64,000 bases of DNA from Pseudomonas sp. MWU16-30317 (lineage in GTDB: Bacteria; Pseudomonadota; Gammaproteobacteria; Pseudomonadales; Pseudomonadaceae): the NCBI RefSeq assembly GCF_020515695.1, contig NZ_JAIWJA010000007.1:310001-374000 (forward strand), written 5' to 3'. The notes under the pieces were generated by a model that worked only from the letters and a program-made list of their open reading frames with translations, did no database searches and was not told the DNA's origin. Every line of letters starts with the position of its first letter. Position 1 is the first letter of the stretch. The position numbers and the translations under genes are program-made. Below are positions 1-8,485 of this stretch, piece by piece.

Positions 1-98
1 AGACCGCAAACCCAACAGAGGCTCGGGTCGAACCTGAATCTCCACCCACTCCCCGCACGGCCCGCCGTGAGGCCACCCGTACCGTTCAGTCCGCCTGA
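1..98 (+). CDS. C-terminal end of an unidentified upstream gene (partial)
   Basis: The third forward frame is open from the window edge to a TGA at 96-98 and gives a Pro/Arg/Thr-rich tail (about 31 residues, ending TRTVQSA). It is followed 22 bases later by a good terminator, which supports a real gene end. In related ICEs a long DNA-processing protein often lies here, but nothing in this tail identifies it. Frame 1 is also open over this stretch, so the choice of frame rests on the terminator position. Confidence 0.35.
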   Translation, partial: TANPTEARVEPESPPTPRTARREATRTVQSA

Positions 99-119
99 AC
101 AGTCCACGATGTTCCTCAT

Positions 120-145
120 CAAGGCGCTCCGTCGAGCGCCTTTTC
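120..145 (+). terminator. Rho-independent terminator or leader hairpin
   Basis: Arms AAGGCGCTC (121-129) and GAGCGCCTT (134-142) form a 9-bp stem with a 4-base loop, followed by a short T run (141-144). It ends about 28 bases before the next start codon, so it could also act as a leader element of that gene. Confidence 0.6.
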
Positions 146-169
146 TTCAATCCGCACAGGAGAACCAAC

Positions 170-427
170 ATGGAATCCTTCTGGCTTTGCGACGACTGCC
201 TGTTTGCTGCGGCTTACGAGGACTACAGCACGTTATCGCTCTATTACACGACGGATGAAATTGAGAAACGCATCGCCGGCATCCATCGAGGACTGGTTCG
301 GTTAATGCCCATCAGTGCCGACTTCGATCCCGAAACTGGCTGGGGAATAAAAGCCTTTTCCCCATTGCCCTGCGACGGTTGTGGTTCACACCTACACGGT
401 CAACGCCACCGATTCACGCGGCTGTAA
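170..427 (+). CDS. Small Cys-rich ICE protein, function unknown
   Basis: An 85-residue protein with an AGGAG ribosome site 8 bases before the ATG. It has two cysteine clusters, CDDC near residue 7 and CDGCG near residue 68, which could bind zinc. An acidic, aromatic-rich middle lies between them. I do not recognise a family. Small proteins of this kind, each with its own leader hairpin, are common in the accessory stretch of PFGI-1-class ICEs. Neighbours are a terminator upstream and a RadC-like gene 100 bases downstream on the same strand. Confidence 0.6.
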   Translation: MESFWLCDDCLFAAAYEDYSTLSLYYTTDEIEKRIAGIHRGLVRLMPISADFDPETGWGIKAFSPLPCDGCGSHLHGQRHRFTRL

Positions 428-460
428 ACAGCGCGCCATCTGCTAACGCCCGCGACTCCA

Positions 461-503
461 CACCCACCTCGGGGACACCACTCCCCTCGGGCGTGTACCC
501 CTG
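461..503 (+). promoter_or_regulatory. Leader hairpin motif, type B, before the RadC-like gene
   Basis: A CACCCA box is followed by GGGGA (471-475), a spacer and TCCCC (482-486), then CGGG and ACCCC. The same order of elements (CACCCA/CAACCCA, CGGGGA, spacer, TCCCC, CGGGC) occurs at 57283-57323 and 57745-57789, each time 23 to 28 bases before a start codon of an ICE accessory gene. This is a recurrent 5' leader; its function is not known to me. Confidence 0.45.
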
Positions 504-527
504 ATTGTTCCCTTCGGAGGTACCACC

Positions 528-1022
528 ATGAGCACCCCACTCTCTCTGATTGAGACCTCGGATTTCGAGGCAAATCGTATCGTCCTAGAAAACCAGCTGA
601 TCGACGAAGCGCTGCATATTCTGGATCGTCGGCTGTTCGCCCGCGGCCCTATCCTGACGTCGCCTGACACCGTGACCTCATACCTAAAACTGCGCCTTGC
701 GCAACAAGAGCACGAAGTCTTCGGCGTGATTTTTCTCGATGCCAAGCACCGCGTGCTGGCGTTCGAAGTCCTCTTTCACGGCAGCATTGATTGCGCCAGC
801 GTTTACCCCCGCCAAGTCGTCAAGCGCTGCCTCGCGCATAACGCTGCGGCCGCCATTTTTGTTCACAACCACCCCTCAGGGTGTACGGAACCCAGCCAGG
901 TCGATCGCGTATTGACCGCACGGCTGAAGGAGGCCTTGGCGTTGATCGAAGTGTGCGTACTGGATCACTTCATCGTGGGTGAAGGTCGTCCGCTCTCCCT
1001 TGCCGAATACGGCTGGCTTTAA
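528..1022 (+). CDS. radC: RadC-like JAB-domain protein
   Basis: A 164-residue protein covering the JAB/MPN domain of the RadC (DUF2466) family without the N-terminal helix-hairpin-helix part of chromosomal RadC; this short form is typical of mobile elements. The metal-binding signature is clear: VHNHPSG (about residues 117-123) with PSQVD following, and the upstream Glu in FEVLFHG. The ribosome site GGAGG lies 8 bases before ATG. The protein is predicted to be a zinc metalloprotein; its actual role in ICEs is unknown, and a role in DNA repair is not established for the family. A type-B leader hairpin precedes it. Confidence 0.9.
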   Translation: MSTPLSLIETSDFEANRIVLENQLIDEALHILDRRLFARGPILTSPDTVTSYLKLRLAQQEHEVFGVIFLDAKHRVLAFEVLFHGSIDCASVYPRQVVKRCLAHNAAAAIFVHNHPSGCTEPSQVDRVLTARLKEALALIEVCVLDHFIVGEGRPLSLAEYGWL

Positions 1023-1029
1023 CCCTCAC

Positions 1030-1047
1030 AGGCGCCTACGGGCGCCT
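1030..1047 (+). promoter_or_regulatory. Leader hairpin with UACG loop before the next gene
   Basis: Arms AGGCGCC (1030-1036) and GGCGCCT (1041-1047) with a TACG loop, a stable UNCG-type tetraloop in RNA. It sits 8 bases after the RadC stop and 27 bases before the next ATG. It resembles the hairpin at 121-142 in arms and in distance to the start codon. It may terminate the upstream transcript or act as a leader. Confidence 0.5.
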
Positions 1048-1074
1048 TGTTCATTTCCATTCTGGAGCATGCCC

Positions 1075-1821
1075 ATGAACCCCACACACCAAGCCCCAGC
1101 CCTACTGACGGCCTCAAACCCATTTGCTCGCGGTTACGACCATCTGCATATCGAACGGCTGCTACTTATCACCTACGAAAACGACTGCCCTCCCTGCTTT
1201 CGACCCCTGCACGACTCACAAGCCCATCTGCCCGACCATGCGCTGCAACTGTTCCCCTGCCTGTTCAATGACGATTTCGCCTTGATCAGCGAAGGCCAAT
1301 CCATTCAGAATGAATTGGATGATTGCTGCCCGTCCAACGGGCTGGTGCATCAGGTGATCTATGCCGTAATGGGCGAAGTGTTCAACGAGCAGTGCCACGT
1401 CGGCGACTTTGACTCCTTGGAAGAAGCCAAGTCCGTGGTCCATCGCTTGAGTTTCGAGACTGGACACTACAGCCGAGCCTGGGAGGTCAGCACCGCACAC
1501 CTCACTGAAGAAGCATTGCGCTACTTGGGGCGCCGGGCTGGCAATTTCGACTCCAGACCAACCGGTCTGCTATTCGAACCCTTTGCCCTGACGGACTGCA
1601 ATGGCGTCGGGTGTAAGCTGATCGGTACGCCCTGGGCCGACGATAACCTGATGACAATAGAGGGCTGTTCTTACTCATCGCTGAGGCAAGAGCAACTCGA
1701 TGCCGGTACGCCAGCAGCCTTGATCAACGTACTGTATCTGGCCGCATTGGCGGATGTGCGACTGTTGATCTTCGACCCCGACGCTGCCGTCTTGGATGGG
1801 CTCGCCATTTTCGATGAATAG
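1075..1821 (+). CDS. Conserved ICE hypothetical protein
   Basis: A 248-residue soluble protein, no signal peptide or membrane segment. The ATG at 1075 is chosen because TGGAG lies 8 bases upstream; the same frame opens further upstream but overlaps the RadC gene. The sequence is acidic, with several scattered cysteines (ENDCPPCF, DDCCPSN, DCNGVGCK). I do not recognise a domain. Its position between the RadC-like gene and pilL is that of accessory genes in this ICE class. A strong hairpin lies between its end and the transfer operon. Confidence 0.6.
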   Translation: MNPTHQAPALLTASNPFARGYDHLHIERLLLITYENDCPPCFRPLHDSQAHLPDHALQLFPCLFNDDFALISEGQSIQNELDDCCPSNGLVHQVIYAVMGEVFNEQCHVGDFDSLEEAKSVVHRLSFETGHYSRAWEVSTAHLTEEALRYLGRRAGNFDSRPTGLLFEPFALTDCNGVGCKLIGTPWADDNLMTIEGCSYSSLRQEQLDAGTPAALINVLYLAALADVRLLIFDPDAAVLDGLAIFDE

Positions 1822-1883
1822 CAACGTGTTCAGCGTTAACACGACCCACCTTGAATCAACTTTCTCACTGAATCGCTCCTTCA

Positions 1884-1919
1884 CCTCATGTCAGGTTCTG
1901 CACTGAATCTGACATGAGG
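1884..1919 (+). terminator. Hairpin between accessory genes and the transfer operon
   Basis: Perfect 11-bp arms CCTCATGTCAG (1884-1894) and CTGACATGAGG (1909-1919) with a 14-base loop, followed by TTTCTT. It ends 9 bases before the pilL start. It may be a terminator for the upstream gene or an attenuator of the transfer operon, since transcripts entering pilL must read through it. Confidence 0.55.
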
Positions 1920-1927
1920 TTTCTTCC

Positions 1928-2470
1928 ATGGAGCGTTTCTTCACGCCTGTCTGCCTGCTGGGTTTGTTGAGCGCCTGCACCGCGCAAATCCCCAACCCTT
2001 TACCGACCCATCCAGAGATCGACAGTGGCTCCAATCGGGCCCAGCACTCGTGGGGCATAGCCGAAGAAAGCCATCCGGCAGAGCTTCGTTATGGCCGCTA
2101 CACGCTGGTCAGCACCGAGCCCACCACGGAACAAAGCGATCTTCTTGCCCAAATCATTGAAGTGAACATCCCGTCCAGCCTGAACCCCTCGGTGCAGGAT
2201 GCGTTGCAGTACGTGCTGCTGCGCTCTGGTTATGCGCTTTGCCCAGTTACTGCGTCGGTGAAGGTGCTGTTTACCCGGCCTCTGCCTGCAGCCCATTACC
2301 GGTTTGGTCCAATCCCTTTGCACAGCGCGCTACAAGTGCTGGCTGGCCCCGCCTGGCAACTCACGACCGATGAAGTCAGCCGTTCGGTCTGCTTCGAACA
2401 GCAGAAAACGGAGGCCGGCGTCGTGCGGGCCACACCAAGGTCATCCCATCAGGCAGAGGCACGCCCATGA
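1928..2470 (+). CDS. pilL: PilL-like lipoprotein of the ICE transfer operon (TIGR03748 type)
   Basis: A 180-residue secreted protein with a lipoprotein signal: hydrophobic core followed by LLSACTAQ, so Cys at about residue 17 would be lipidated. The body has the short domain seen in PilL N-terminal region proteins (YGRYTLVSTEP, then VQDALQYVLLRSGYALCP), which opens the PFGI-1-class transfer cluster. The pattern of a short domain feeding a secretin-like partner fits an outer-membrane-associated role. The stop overlaps the next ATG by four bases (ATGA), so translation is coupled. It probably begins the transfer operon; no obvious ribosome site beyond TTCTTCC is seen. Confidence 0.75.
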   Translation: MERFFTPVCLLGLLSACTAQIPNPLPTHPEIDSGSNRAQHSWGIAEESHPAELRYGRYTLVSTEPTTEQSDLLAQIIEVNIPSSLNPSVQDALQYVLLRSGYALCPVTASVKVLFTRPLPAAHYRFGPIPLHSALQVLAGPAWQLTTDEVSRSVCFEQQKTEAGVVRATPRSSHQAEARP

Positions 2471-3138
2471 AAGCCTCGACGTTTCAAACCCTCATTATTG
2501 GATTGCTTTGCCTGGCGGCCGCCGGGCTGAGTGGTGGATTGTATAACCAGTATCAGCGCGTGGCCGAACTACAGAGCACGAACACCCAATACCGACAAAC
2601 CCTGGACACCCTGCAACGTGACTCAAGCGCCCTCAAGGACACCCAGGAGAAGCTGCAGTACGCGCTGAAAGACCTGAAACAGATGGTCGACTCCGGTGAG
2701 CAACAGGCCAATACCCTCGATCCGATGTTGGATCAATGGGCACAAGAAATACAGGAACTGCGCGACGGTCTGGCAGCCCGCGCCACCGTGGCAGACCTGA
2801 CAGCGCTGCGCGCACGCATTGAACAGCTCGAGCAGCAGTTCGTGGACCTCAAGACCCAGCCATCACCCCCACCGCCGACGCCTTCAACGCCCAAACCGAA
2901 ACAGACCGCTCACCCAAAATCCGTCCCGCTCTCGCCACCGTTCTCGGTATTGGGTGTCGAGTCCCGCGGTGGTGAGAGCTTTTTAGCGGTCGCACCTCAT
3001 GACAGTCGCTCTCTCATGGATGTTCGGCTGCTGCATAGCGGTGAGCAGTTCGGCGCCTGGCACCTAAAAGTACTGGAGCCGAACTCAGCCGTCTTCGCGG
3101 TGGCCGCTCAGCCAGACCAAACCGTGCACCTCCCTTGA
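2467..3138 (+). CDS. Membrane-anchored coiled-coil protein of the transfer operon
   Basis: A 223-residue protein with an N-terminal hydrophobic segment (residues 8-27) followed by a long heptad-rich helix (about 30-130), a Pro/Lys linker (PSPPPPTPSTPKPK) and a C-terminal domain of about 70 residues that resembles a small beta domain like PilP (FSVLGVESRGGESFLAV, FGAWHLKVLEP). The build suggests an inner-membrane protein spanning the periplasm. It is translationally coupled to pilL by an ATGA overlap and followed 9 bases later by the TIGR03759-like gene. Exact family not recognised. Confidence 0.65.
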   Translation: MKASTFQTLIIGLLCLAAAGLSGGLYNQYQRVAELQSTNTQYRQTLDTLQRDSSALKDTQEKLQYALKDLKQMVDSGEQQANTLDPMLDQWAQEIQELRDGLAARATVADLTALRARIEQLEQQFVDLKTQPSPPPPTPSTPKPKQTAHPKSVPLSPPFSVLGVESRGGESFLAVAPHDSRSLMDVRLLHSGEQFGAWHLKVLEPNSAVFAVAAQPDQTVHLP

Positions 3139-3147
3139 GAAGCGATC

Positions 3148-3867
3148 ATGAACAGAACGCAACTGCCCGCCGTCGTCTGTCTCGTTTCACTGCTTAGCAC
3201 GGGAACTGCGATGGGCAACCCCGTTGCGACGCAGTCACGGCCCCAGGACACGCAGTCTGCTCCACTGGGGCGCTCTGACTCTGAACAGGCGGCGAGTTGG
3301 GGCCTGACCGAGCAGGAATGGACGCGCTTCGAACAGATCCAAGCCGGCCCACGCGGTTTCTGGAGCCCGAACCTCGATCCGTTAACCGCCCTCGGGGTTG
3401 AGGCCCAGACCGACCAAGAGCGCCAAAGATATGCCGAATTACAGGTAGCACTGGAAGCCAAACGCGCCGAGCGCGAGTTGGCCTACCAAAACGCTTACAC
3501 GGCGGCCTGGGCCAAGCTGTTTCCCGGGCTGCTGCCGATCCAGGGCATGGCGTCCCCGCCCCCTGCCAGCTCATCGGTCATGCCGCGCCAGGCCCTGTTT
3601 GTGGAGGACCACTGCCCAGAGTGCACCGCCGAAGCGCAGCGTCTGCAAAGCAGCGACACGGCGTTCGATATCTATCTGGTGGGCAGCCAAGGCCAGGATG
3701 AACGCATCCGTAGCTGGGCTCGACAAGCGGACATCGATCCGGCGAGAGTCCAACGCCAGCAGATCACCCTGAACCATGACCGTGGTCGCTGGTTCAACCT
3801 GGGTGCCCCGGGGCCATTGCCTGCCACATTTCAACAGGTGAATGGACAATGGCAACGCCTCGACTGA
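3148..3867 (+). CDS. Integrating conjugative element protein, TIGR03759-like
   Basis: A 239-residue exported protein with a signal peptide (about residues 1-24, cleavage after TAMG or nearby). The middle contains WGLTEQEWTRFEQIQAGPRG and YAELQVALEAKRAERELAY, features I associate with TIGR03759. The C-terminal half looks thioredoxin-like, with HCPECT (about residues 153-158) and later FDIYLVG; a CxxC in that place suggests disulfide handling in the periplasm, though only by analogy. The end overlaps the next gene by 19 bases. Confidence 0.8.
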   Translation: MNRTQLPAVVCLVSLLSTGTAMGNPVATQSRPQDTQSAPLGRSDSEQAASWGLTEQEWTRFEQIQAGPRGFWSPNLDPLTALGVEAQTDQERQRYAELQVALEAKRAERELAYQNAYTAAWAKLFPGLLPIQGMASPPPASSSVMPRQALFVEDHCPECTAEAQRLQSSDTAFDIYLVGSQGQDERIRSWARQADIDPARVQRQQITLNHDRGRWFNLGAPGPLPATFQQVNGQWQRLD

Positions 3868-4397
3868 GTGGTATTGCGCTCCTGCTGACAATGCTCGCCG
3901 TCCAGGCTGACGAACTTCCGCCTCCGGCCTACCAACTGGCGGCGCATGACGCCGACATCCCTTCTACGGTGCTGTTCGCGATTGCCCTGCAGGAGAGTGG
4001 TATCCGCGTCCGTGGTCGACTGCTGCCCTGGCCTTGGACCCTGAACATCGCCGGAACACCCTACCGCTTCGCCACTCGCCAGGCCGCCTGCCACGCCTTG
4101 CTTCAGGCACTCGCCCGACATGACGCCAAGCGGGTCGATGCCGGTCTCGGGCAAACCAACCTGGGTTACCACGGACAACGCTTCTCCAGCCCTTGCGAAG
4201 CCCTTGATCCCTACCGAAATCTCGCCGTGACCGCCGCGCTGCTGCAGGAGCATCACGATGCCACCGGTGATTGGGTCTTAGCTGCAGGGCGCTATCACCG
4301 TCCGGCAGGAGGCGCACCGGCAGCACGCTACCGTGCTGGCTTTTCCCAGAGACTCGAACAGCTGCTGATTTCCTTTGAACAGGGCACACCACCATGA
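3849..4397 (+). CDS. Lytic transglycosylase of the transfer operon
   Basis: A 182-residue exported protein with a short signal peptide (to about residue 20). The transglycosylase SLT-like fold is indicated by IALQESGI (catalytic Glu, about residue 47), then GLGQTNLGYH (the usual G-M/L-x-Q-x-N motif), YRNLAVTAALL and AAGRYHRP. It would open peptidoglycan for assembly of the mating channel, as VirB1-type enzymes do. It overlaps the preceding gene by 19 bases and the next by 4, in a tightly packed operon. Confidence 0.85.
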   Translation: MATPRLSGIALLLTMLAVQADELPPPAYQLAAHDADIPSTVLFAIALQESGIRVRGRLLPWPWTLNIAGTPYRFATRQAACHALLQALARHDAKRVDAGLGQTNLGYHGQRFSSPCEALDPYRNLAVTAALLQEHHDATGDWVLAAGRYHRPAGGAPAARYRAGFSQRLEQLLISFEQGTPP

Positions 4398-4909
4398 GGC
4401 GAATCCCCATTGTCTGTTATTGCATCCTGCTCTTAGCACCTTTCGCCCAGCCGGAACTGACCGTTGCCGAGGATCAGCCTAGCGACTTAATCCGACCCCA
4501 TTTTCAAGTTGCCAGGCCGCCAATAAACAACAAGACCCAGCCTGATCGGGCCATGCATGCGGACCTGTCCACGTTTGCCGATGAAGCCTGGATACTGCCC
4601 ATCCGCAGCTCCCACTTGAGGCCCGGCCAGATCACGTCTCGCGCCCTGAACATGCCGGGCTTGCGACCATTTTTTCTGGTCGGTGACGATCCCCAGTCGC
4701 TGACTTGGCTACGTCAACGCGCTGCTGAACTGCAGGAAATGGGCGCGGCTGGCCTCGCCGTCGAAGTGGCCAATACTGAAACCCTGGCCCGGATTCGAGC
4801 AGCCGCTCCGGGCATCACCATCCTGCCGGTCAACGGCAACGACATCGCCACCCGCCTGCAGATTGAGCACTATCCCGTCTTGATCACTGCCACCTCACTG
4901 GAACAGTGA
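4394..4909 (+). CDS. Integrating conjugative element protein, TIGR03765-like
   Basis: A 171-residue exported protein with a signal peptide (residues 1-25). The C-terminal half has PFFLVGDDPQSLTWLRQRAAE and the end IEHYPVLITATSLEQ, as in TIGR03765 proteins, which sit immediately before TraD in this ICE class. Function unknown; likely periplasmic. It overlaps the transglycosylase gene by four bases and is 9 bases from traD. Confidence 0.82.
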   Translation: MRRIPIVCYCILLLAPFAQPELTVAEDQPSDLIRPHFQVARPPINNKTQPDRAMHADLSTFADEAWILPIRSSHLRPGQITSRALNMPGLRPFFLVGDDPQSLTWLRQRAAELQEMGAAGLAVEVANTETLARIRAAAPGITILPVNGNDIATRLQIEHYPVLITATSLEQ

Positions 4910-4918
4910 GTCCAGGTC

Positions 4919-7024
4919 ATGGCCGAGCATGCGATGGAGTCCAAGCTCCGACCAGCGGTGGAGCTGTATACCGTAGCAATCTGTATCGCTGCCGCGGTGT
5001 TGTGCGTGTACTCGCCCTGGGCTGTGGCCCTGTCACCCGAGATCGGTCTGGTTGCAGCGCTGGCCTATGCCCTGTTCGGCCTTATCCGGCTGCGACAAGC
5101 TTGGGAGGTGCTGCGTTATCGGCGCAATATCCGTCGGCTACCCCGCTACGAGCTGACCAGTCGGCAGATTCCGGTCAGCCGCAAGCGTCTGTTCATGGGC
5201 CGAGGATTTCGCTGGACCCGCCTGCACACCCAGCGCTTGGTCGAGGCCCAGGATCCGGCTGTCGCCCACTATGTCGACCAACCGACCAGCTACCGCCTGG
5301 CCCGTGGACTCGAACGGCGCCTGGAGCATGCACCGTTTCCACTCTCGATACTGGCCCGTGTCACGGCCTGGGACAGTGCCTTCAATCCGTTGCGGCCTTT
5401 GCCCCCGGTAGGTGGCTCGCCACTATTGCATGGGGTCGAGCCCGATGAAACGGAAGTCAGTCTGCCGCTGGGCGAACGGGTCGGACACACCCTGGTGCTC
5501 GGCACTACCCGTGTCGGCAAGACCCGGCTCGCCGAGGTGTACATCACCCAGGACATTCATCGCATCGAACATGAGGTGGTCATCGTCTTCGATCCGAAGG
5601 GCGACGCCGACTTGCTCAAACGGATGTACGTCGAAGCCAAGCGGGCCGGTCGGGATAAGGAGTTTTATGTTTTCCATCTGGGGTGGCCGGAAATCTCCGC
5701 TCGATACAATGCGGTGGGACGCTTCGGGCGTATCTCGGAAGTGGCGTCACGCATCGCCGGGCAGCTCAGCGGCGAAGGTAACTCCGCGGCCTTTCGCGAG
5801 TTTGCCTGGCGTTTCGTCAACATCATCGCCCGTGCCCTGATCGAGTTAGGCCGGCGTCCGGACTACCTGCAGATCCAACGGCATGTGGTCAACATCGATG
5901 CACTGTTCATCGAGTACGCCCAGCAGTTTTTCGCCAAGACCGACCCGAAGGCGTGGGAGGTGATCGTTCAGCTTGAAGGCAAGCTCACCGAGAAGAACAT
6001 CCCCCGGCATATGATCGGGCGCGAAAAGCGTGTGGTGGCCATCGAGCAGTACCTGGCGGTGAAGCGGGTATTCGATCCGGTACTGGACGGACTGCGTTCG
6101 GCGGTGCGTTACGACCGTACCTATTTCGACAAGATTGTCGCCTCGCTGCTACCTCTGCTGGAAAAACTCACCACCGGCAAGACCGCCCAGTTACTGGCTC
6201 CCAACTACACCGATTTAGATGACCCACGACCCATCTTCGACTGGATGCAGATCATCCGAAAACGCGGCATCGTCTACGTCGGTCTGGATGCACTGACCGA
6301 CGCCGAGGTGGCCGCCGCGGTGGGCAACTCCATGTTCGCCGACTTGGTCTCGGTCGCCGGACACATCTACAAACACGGCATCGACCATGGCCTGCCCCAA
6401 TCGGGTAACAACAGTGACAAGTTGCCGATCAACCTCCACGCCGATGAGTTCAACGAGTTGATGGGTGATGAATTCATCCCGCTGATCAACAAGGGCGGCG
6501 GGGCCGGCATCCAGGTGACGGCCTACACCCAGACCCTCAGCGATATCGAAGCGCGAATCGGCAACCGGGCCAAGGCCGGCCAGGTCATCGGTAACTTCAA
6601 CACCTTGCAGATGCTGCGGGTACGCGAGACCGCCACCGCTGAACTGCTCACCCAGCAGTTGCCCAAGGTTAACGTGCTGACCAAGACCCTGGTCTCCGGG
6701 GCGACCGATACCTCCGATCCTGAGGCCAACACAGACTTCACTTCGTCCTCGCAAGACCGCGTCAGCAGCACCAGCGTGCCGTTGATCGAGCCAGCGCATA
6801 TCGTCAGTCTGCCCAAGGGGCAAATGTTCTCCTTCCAGGCCGGTGGCCAGCTCTGGAAAGTCCGCATGCCGTTGCCAAAACCCTCTAACGACGACTCCAT
6901 GCCCAAGGACCTGCGGGAACTCACCCAGCGAATGCGGGCCACCTATAACGAGCAGGCGGGCCAATGGTGGACTGCCAGTGGGAGCGGCCCAACAAAAAAC
7001 TTCGATCTGGATCAGGTGGGGTAG
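4919..7024 (+). CDS. traD: TraD-type conjugative coupling ATPase (TIGR03743)
   Basis: A 701-residue coupling protein that would link the relaxosome to the secretion channel at the inner membrane. Two hydrophobic segments lie near residues 18-60. The Walker A motif is GTTRVGKT (about residue 196) and the Walker B-like stretch is VVIVFDPKGDADL. Later motifs LPINLHADEFNE and GAGIQVTAYTQTLSDIE are typical of TraD/TraG ATPases. Length is normal for the ICE type, with the usual Ser/Asp-rich tail. ATG at 4919 is preceded only by a weak AGG; two further ATGs follow within 20 bases. Confidence 0.93.
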   Translation: MAEHAMESKLRPAVELYTVAICIAAAVLCVYSPWAVALSPEIGLVAALAYALFGLIRLRQAWEVLRYRRNIRRLPRYELTSRQIPVSRKRLFMGRGFRWTRLHTQRLVEAQDPAVAHYVDQPTSYRLARGLERRLEHAPFPLSILARVTAWDSAFNPLRPLPPVGGSPLLHGVEPDETEVSLPLGERVGHTLVLGTTRVGKTRLAEVYITQDIHRIEHEVVIVFDPKGDADLLKRMYVEAKRAGRDKEFYVFHLGWPEISARYNAVGRFGRISEVASRIAGQLSGEGNSAAFREFAWRFVNIIARALIELGRRPDYLQIQRHVVNIDALFIEYAQQFFAKTDPKAWEVIVQLEGKLTEKNIPRHMIGREKRVVAIEQYLAVKRVFDPVLDGLRSAVRYDRTYFDKIVASLLPLLEKLTTGKTAQLLAPNYTDLDDPRPIFDWMQIIRKRGIVYVGLDALTDAEVAAAVGNSMFADLVSVAGHIYKHGIDHGLPQSGNNSDKLPINLHADEFNELMGDEFIPLINKGGGAGIQVTAYTQTLSDIEARIGNRAKAGQVIGNFNTLQMLRVRETATAELLTQQLPKVNVLTKTLVSGATDTSDPEANTDFTSSSQDRVSSTSVPLIEPAHIVSLPKGQMFSFQAGGQLWKVRMPLPKPSNDDSMPKDLRELTQRMRATYNEQAGQWWTASGSGPTKNFDLDQVG

Positions 7025-7114
7025 CCCAACCCCTCCGCAGGTTTCGATTCAGCAGAAACGATCGAGAAGGCGCCGTGAGCGGCATCAACTCTGCGGTCCA
7101 CAATGGAGTGATCA

Positions 7115-7846
7115 ATGGCGACTTCCGCACAAAATACTCCGACACAACCGATCCAGTCCCCGGGATTGATCATCTCGGCGATCAGCCTGATCCTGCGCAT
7201 CATCGGTTTGCTGATCGCCTCGTTACTGTTCTCGATCCTGATCGAATTCGCTGGTTTGCTGCTGTTCTGGAGCGAACAGGGTTGGCGACACAGCCAGGCC
7301 ATGCTGAGTAGCGAATTGGGTTGGCTCAGCGAGCACTTCAAAGCTTCACTCATCATCCAACAACCCGGACAGACGATTGTCCAATGGCTGGATTTTCTCA
7401 ATCAGTGGCTGCTGGTAAGGACTGGCTTTGCGGATTTTGCCCAGCAGGCGCGGCTGTCGAGCCAAGGTAACGGTTTCTGGAGTGGGATCAACCAGCTCTA
7501 CGTCAGCATTGAGGATTTCGTGCTGGCGGCGGTGTACATCACCTTCACCTTTGTGGTGCGCCTGACTATTCTGGTTATGGCCACACCGCTGTTCTTGCTG
7601 GCGATTCTCACTGGTTTTGTGGATGGCTTGATGCGCCGTGACCTGCGCAAATTTGGGGCCGGGCGCGAAAGCAGTTTTGTCTATCACCGCGCCAAGCGAG
7701 CAGTGATACCATTACTGATCGTGCCTTGGATAATGTATCTGTCCCTGCCCTTTTCAATCAGCCCAATGGCGGTATTCCTGCCTTGCTCCGTATTGCTTGG
7801 GGTGATCATCGCAATCACGGCGGCGACGTTCAAAAAACATATCTAA
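7115..7846 (+). CDS. ICE membrane protein, TIGR03747-like
   Basis: A 243-residue integral membrane protein with about four hydrophobic segments (near residues 20-50, 132-165, 195-215, 220-238). It follows traD as in other PFGI-1-class elements. GGAG lies 6 bases before the ATG. The C-terminus (IIAITAATFKKHI) looks complete, so the cargo island that follows was inserted after the gene, not within it. Role in DNA transfer is by context only. Confidence 0.85.
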   Translation: MATSAQNTPTQPIQSPGLIISAISLILRIIGLLIASLLFSILIEFAGLLLFWSEQGWRHSQAMLSSELGWLSEHFKASLIIQQPGQTIVQWLDFLNQWLLVRTGFADFAQQARLSSQGNGFWSGINQLYVSIEDFVLAAVYITFTFVVRLTILVMATPLFLLAILTGFVDGLMRRDLRKFGAGRESSFVYHRAKRAVIPLLIVPWIMYLSLPFSISPMAVFLPCSVLLGVIIAITAATFKKHI

Positions 7847-7912
7847 GTGCAACACAAGTGCTAATGTTTTTTTCAGTCGATATGACAACGCGCGTGTTTG
7901 GTGGCCGCAGCC

Positions 7913-8300
7913 TTACTGCCGGTTGCCTATCCTCCAATACTCTTCTACCGCCCAGAGCGAGCACCCTCCTTGCAGGACTTTGATAGCCCTGATGTATGCG
8001 TCATAGGTGGGCTTATCAAAGTCAGTCCAACGCGTTCTCATAGCGCTAGCTACATCCCATTTTTCGCGAAAATCCTCATGCAAAACTTCGCCCATTTGCT
8101 TCCTGCTCGCAATGCTCAGCGATGCCCCGCCTCGCGGTCTTCCTGCGGCTATTATCGCCGAGGTCACTAAAATATTCAGAAGACAGCAAAGCAGTGGGAG
8201 AATTTGTGAGCCTTGCAATGACCATCTTCAGCATGACTATTTTTTCATCTACTACTGACAGCGTCTCTGATGCCATTACTTCGAGGGTCTGTTTGGCCAT
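7913..8300 (-). pseudogene. Frameshifted small gene at the left edge of island 1
   Basis: Two overlapping minus-strand frames read like one protein broken by a shift near 8180. The first part starts MAKQTLEVMASETL at 8300 and runs to SSEYFSDL; the second continues SAIIAAGRPRGGASLS to EEYWRIGNRQ and stops at 7913. Joined, they give about 128 residues of soluble sequence of no family I know. It is the first thing inside the island, so it may be a decayed mobility or regulatory gene. The alternative is that only one of the two frames is real or neither is. Confidence 0.35.
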
Positions 8301-8485
8301 CGAGATCTGAGGATTACGGAAGGGTTGTTGTAATCTTGTAAGACTTTCGCGCTTACAACTTTTGACCTTCAGCTTCCCCCTTCTTATTGCTCGGCCGGTC
8401 TGAACCAAGGGTTAATTTTAGTAATTATAACGTCATCTTGTGAGGTACAAGATCACCACCGGCCGAGTTTTCTGGGCACTATCGA

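Noticed and set aside
6215..6964. Minus-strand open frame of 249 codons within traD
   Set aside because: Antisense shadow of a well-supported coupling protein; its sequence is Gly/His/Val-rich in the way such shadows are.
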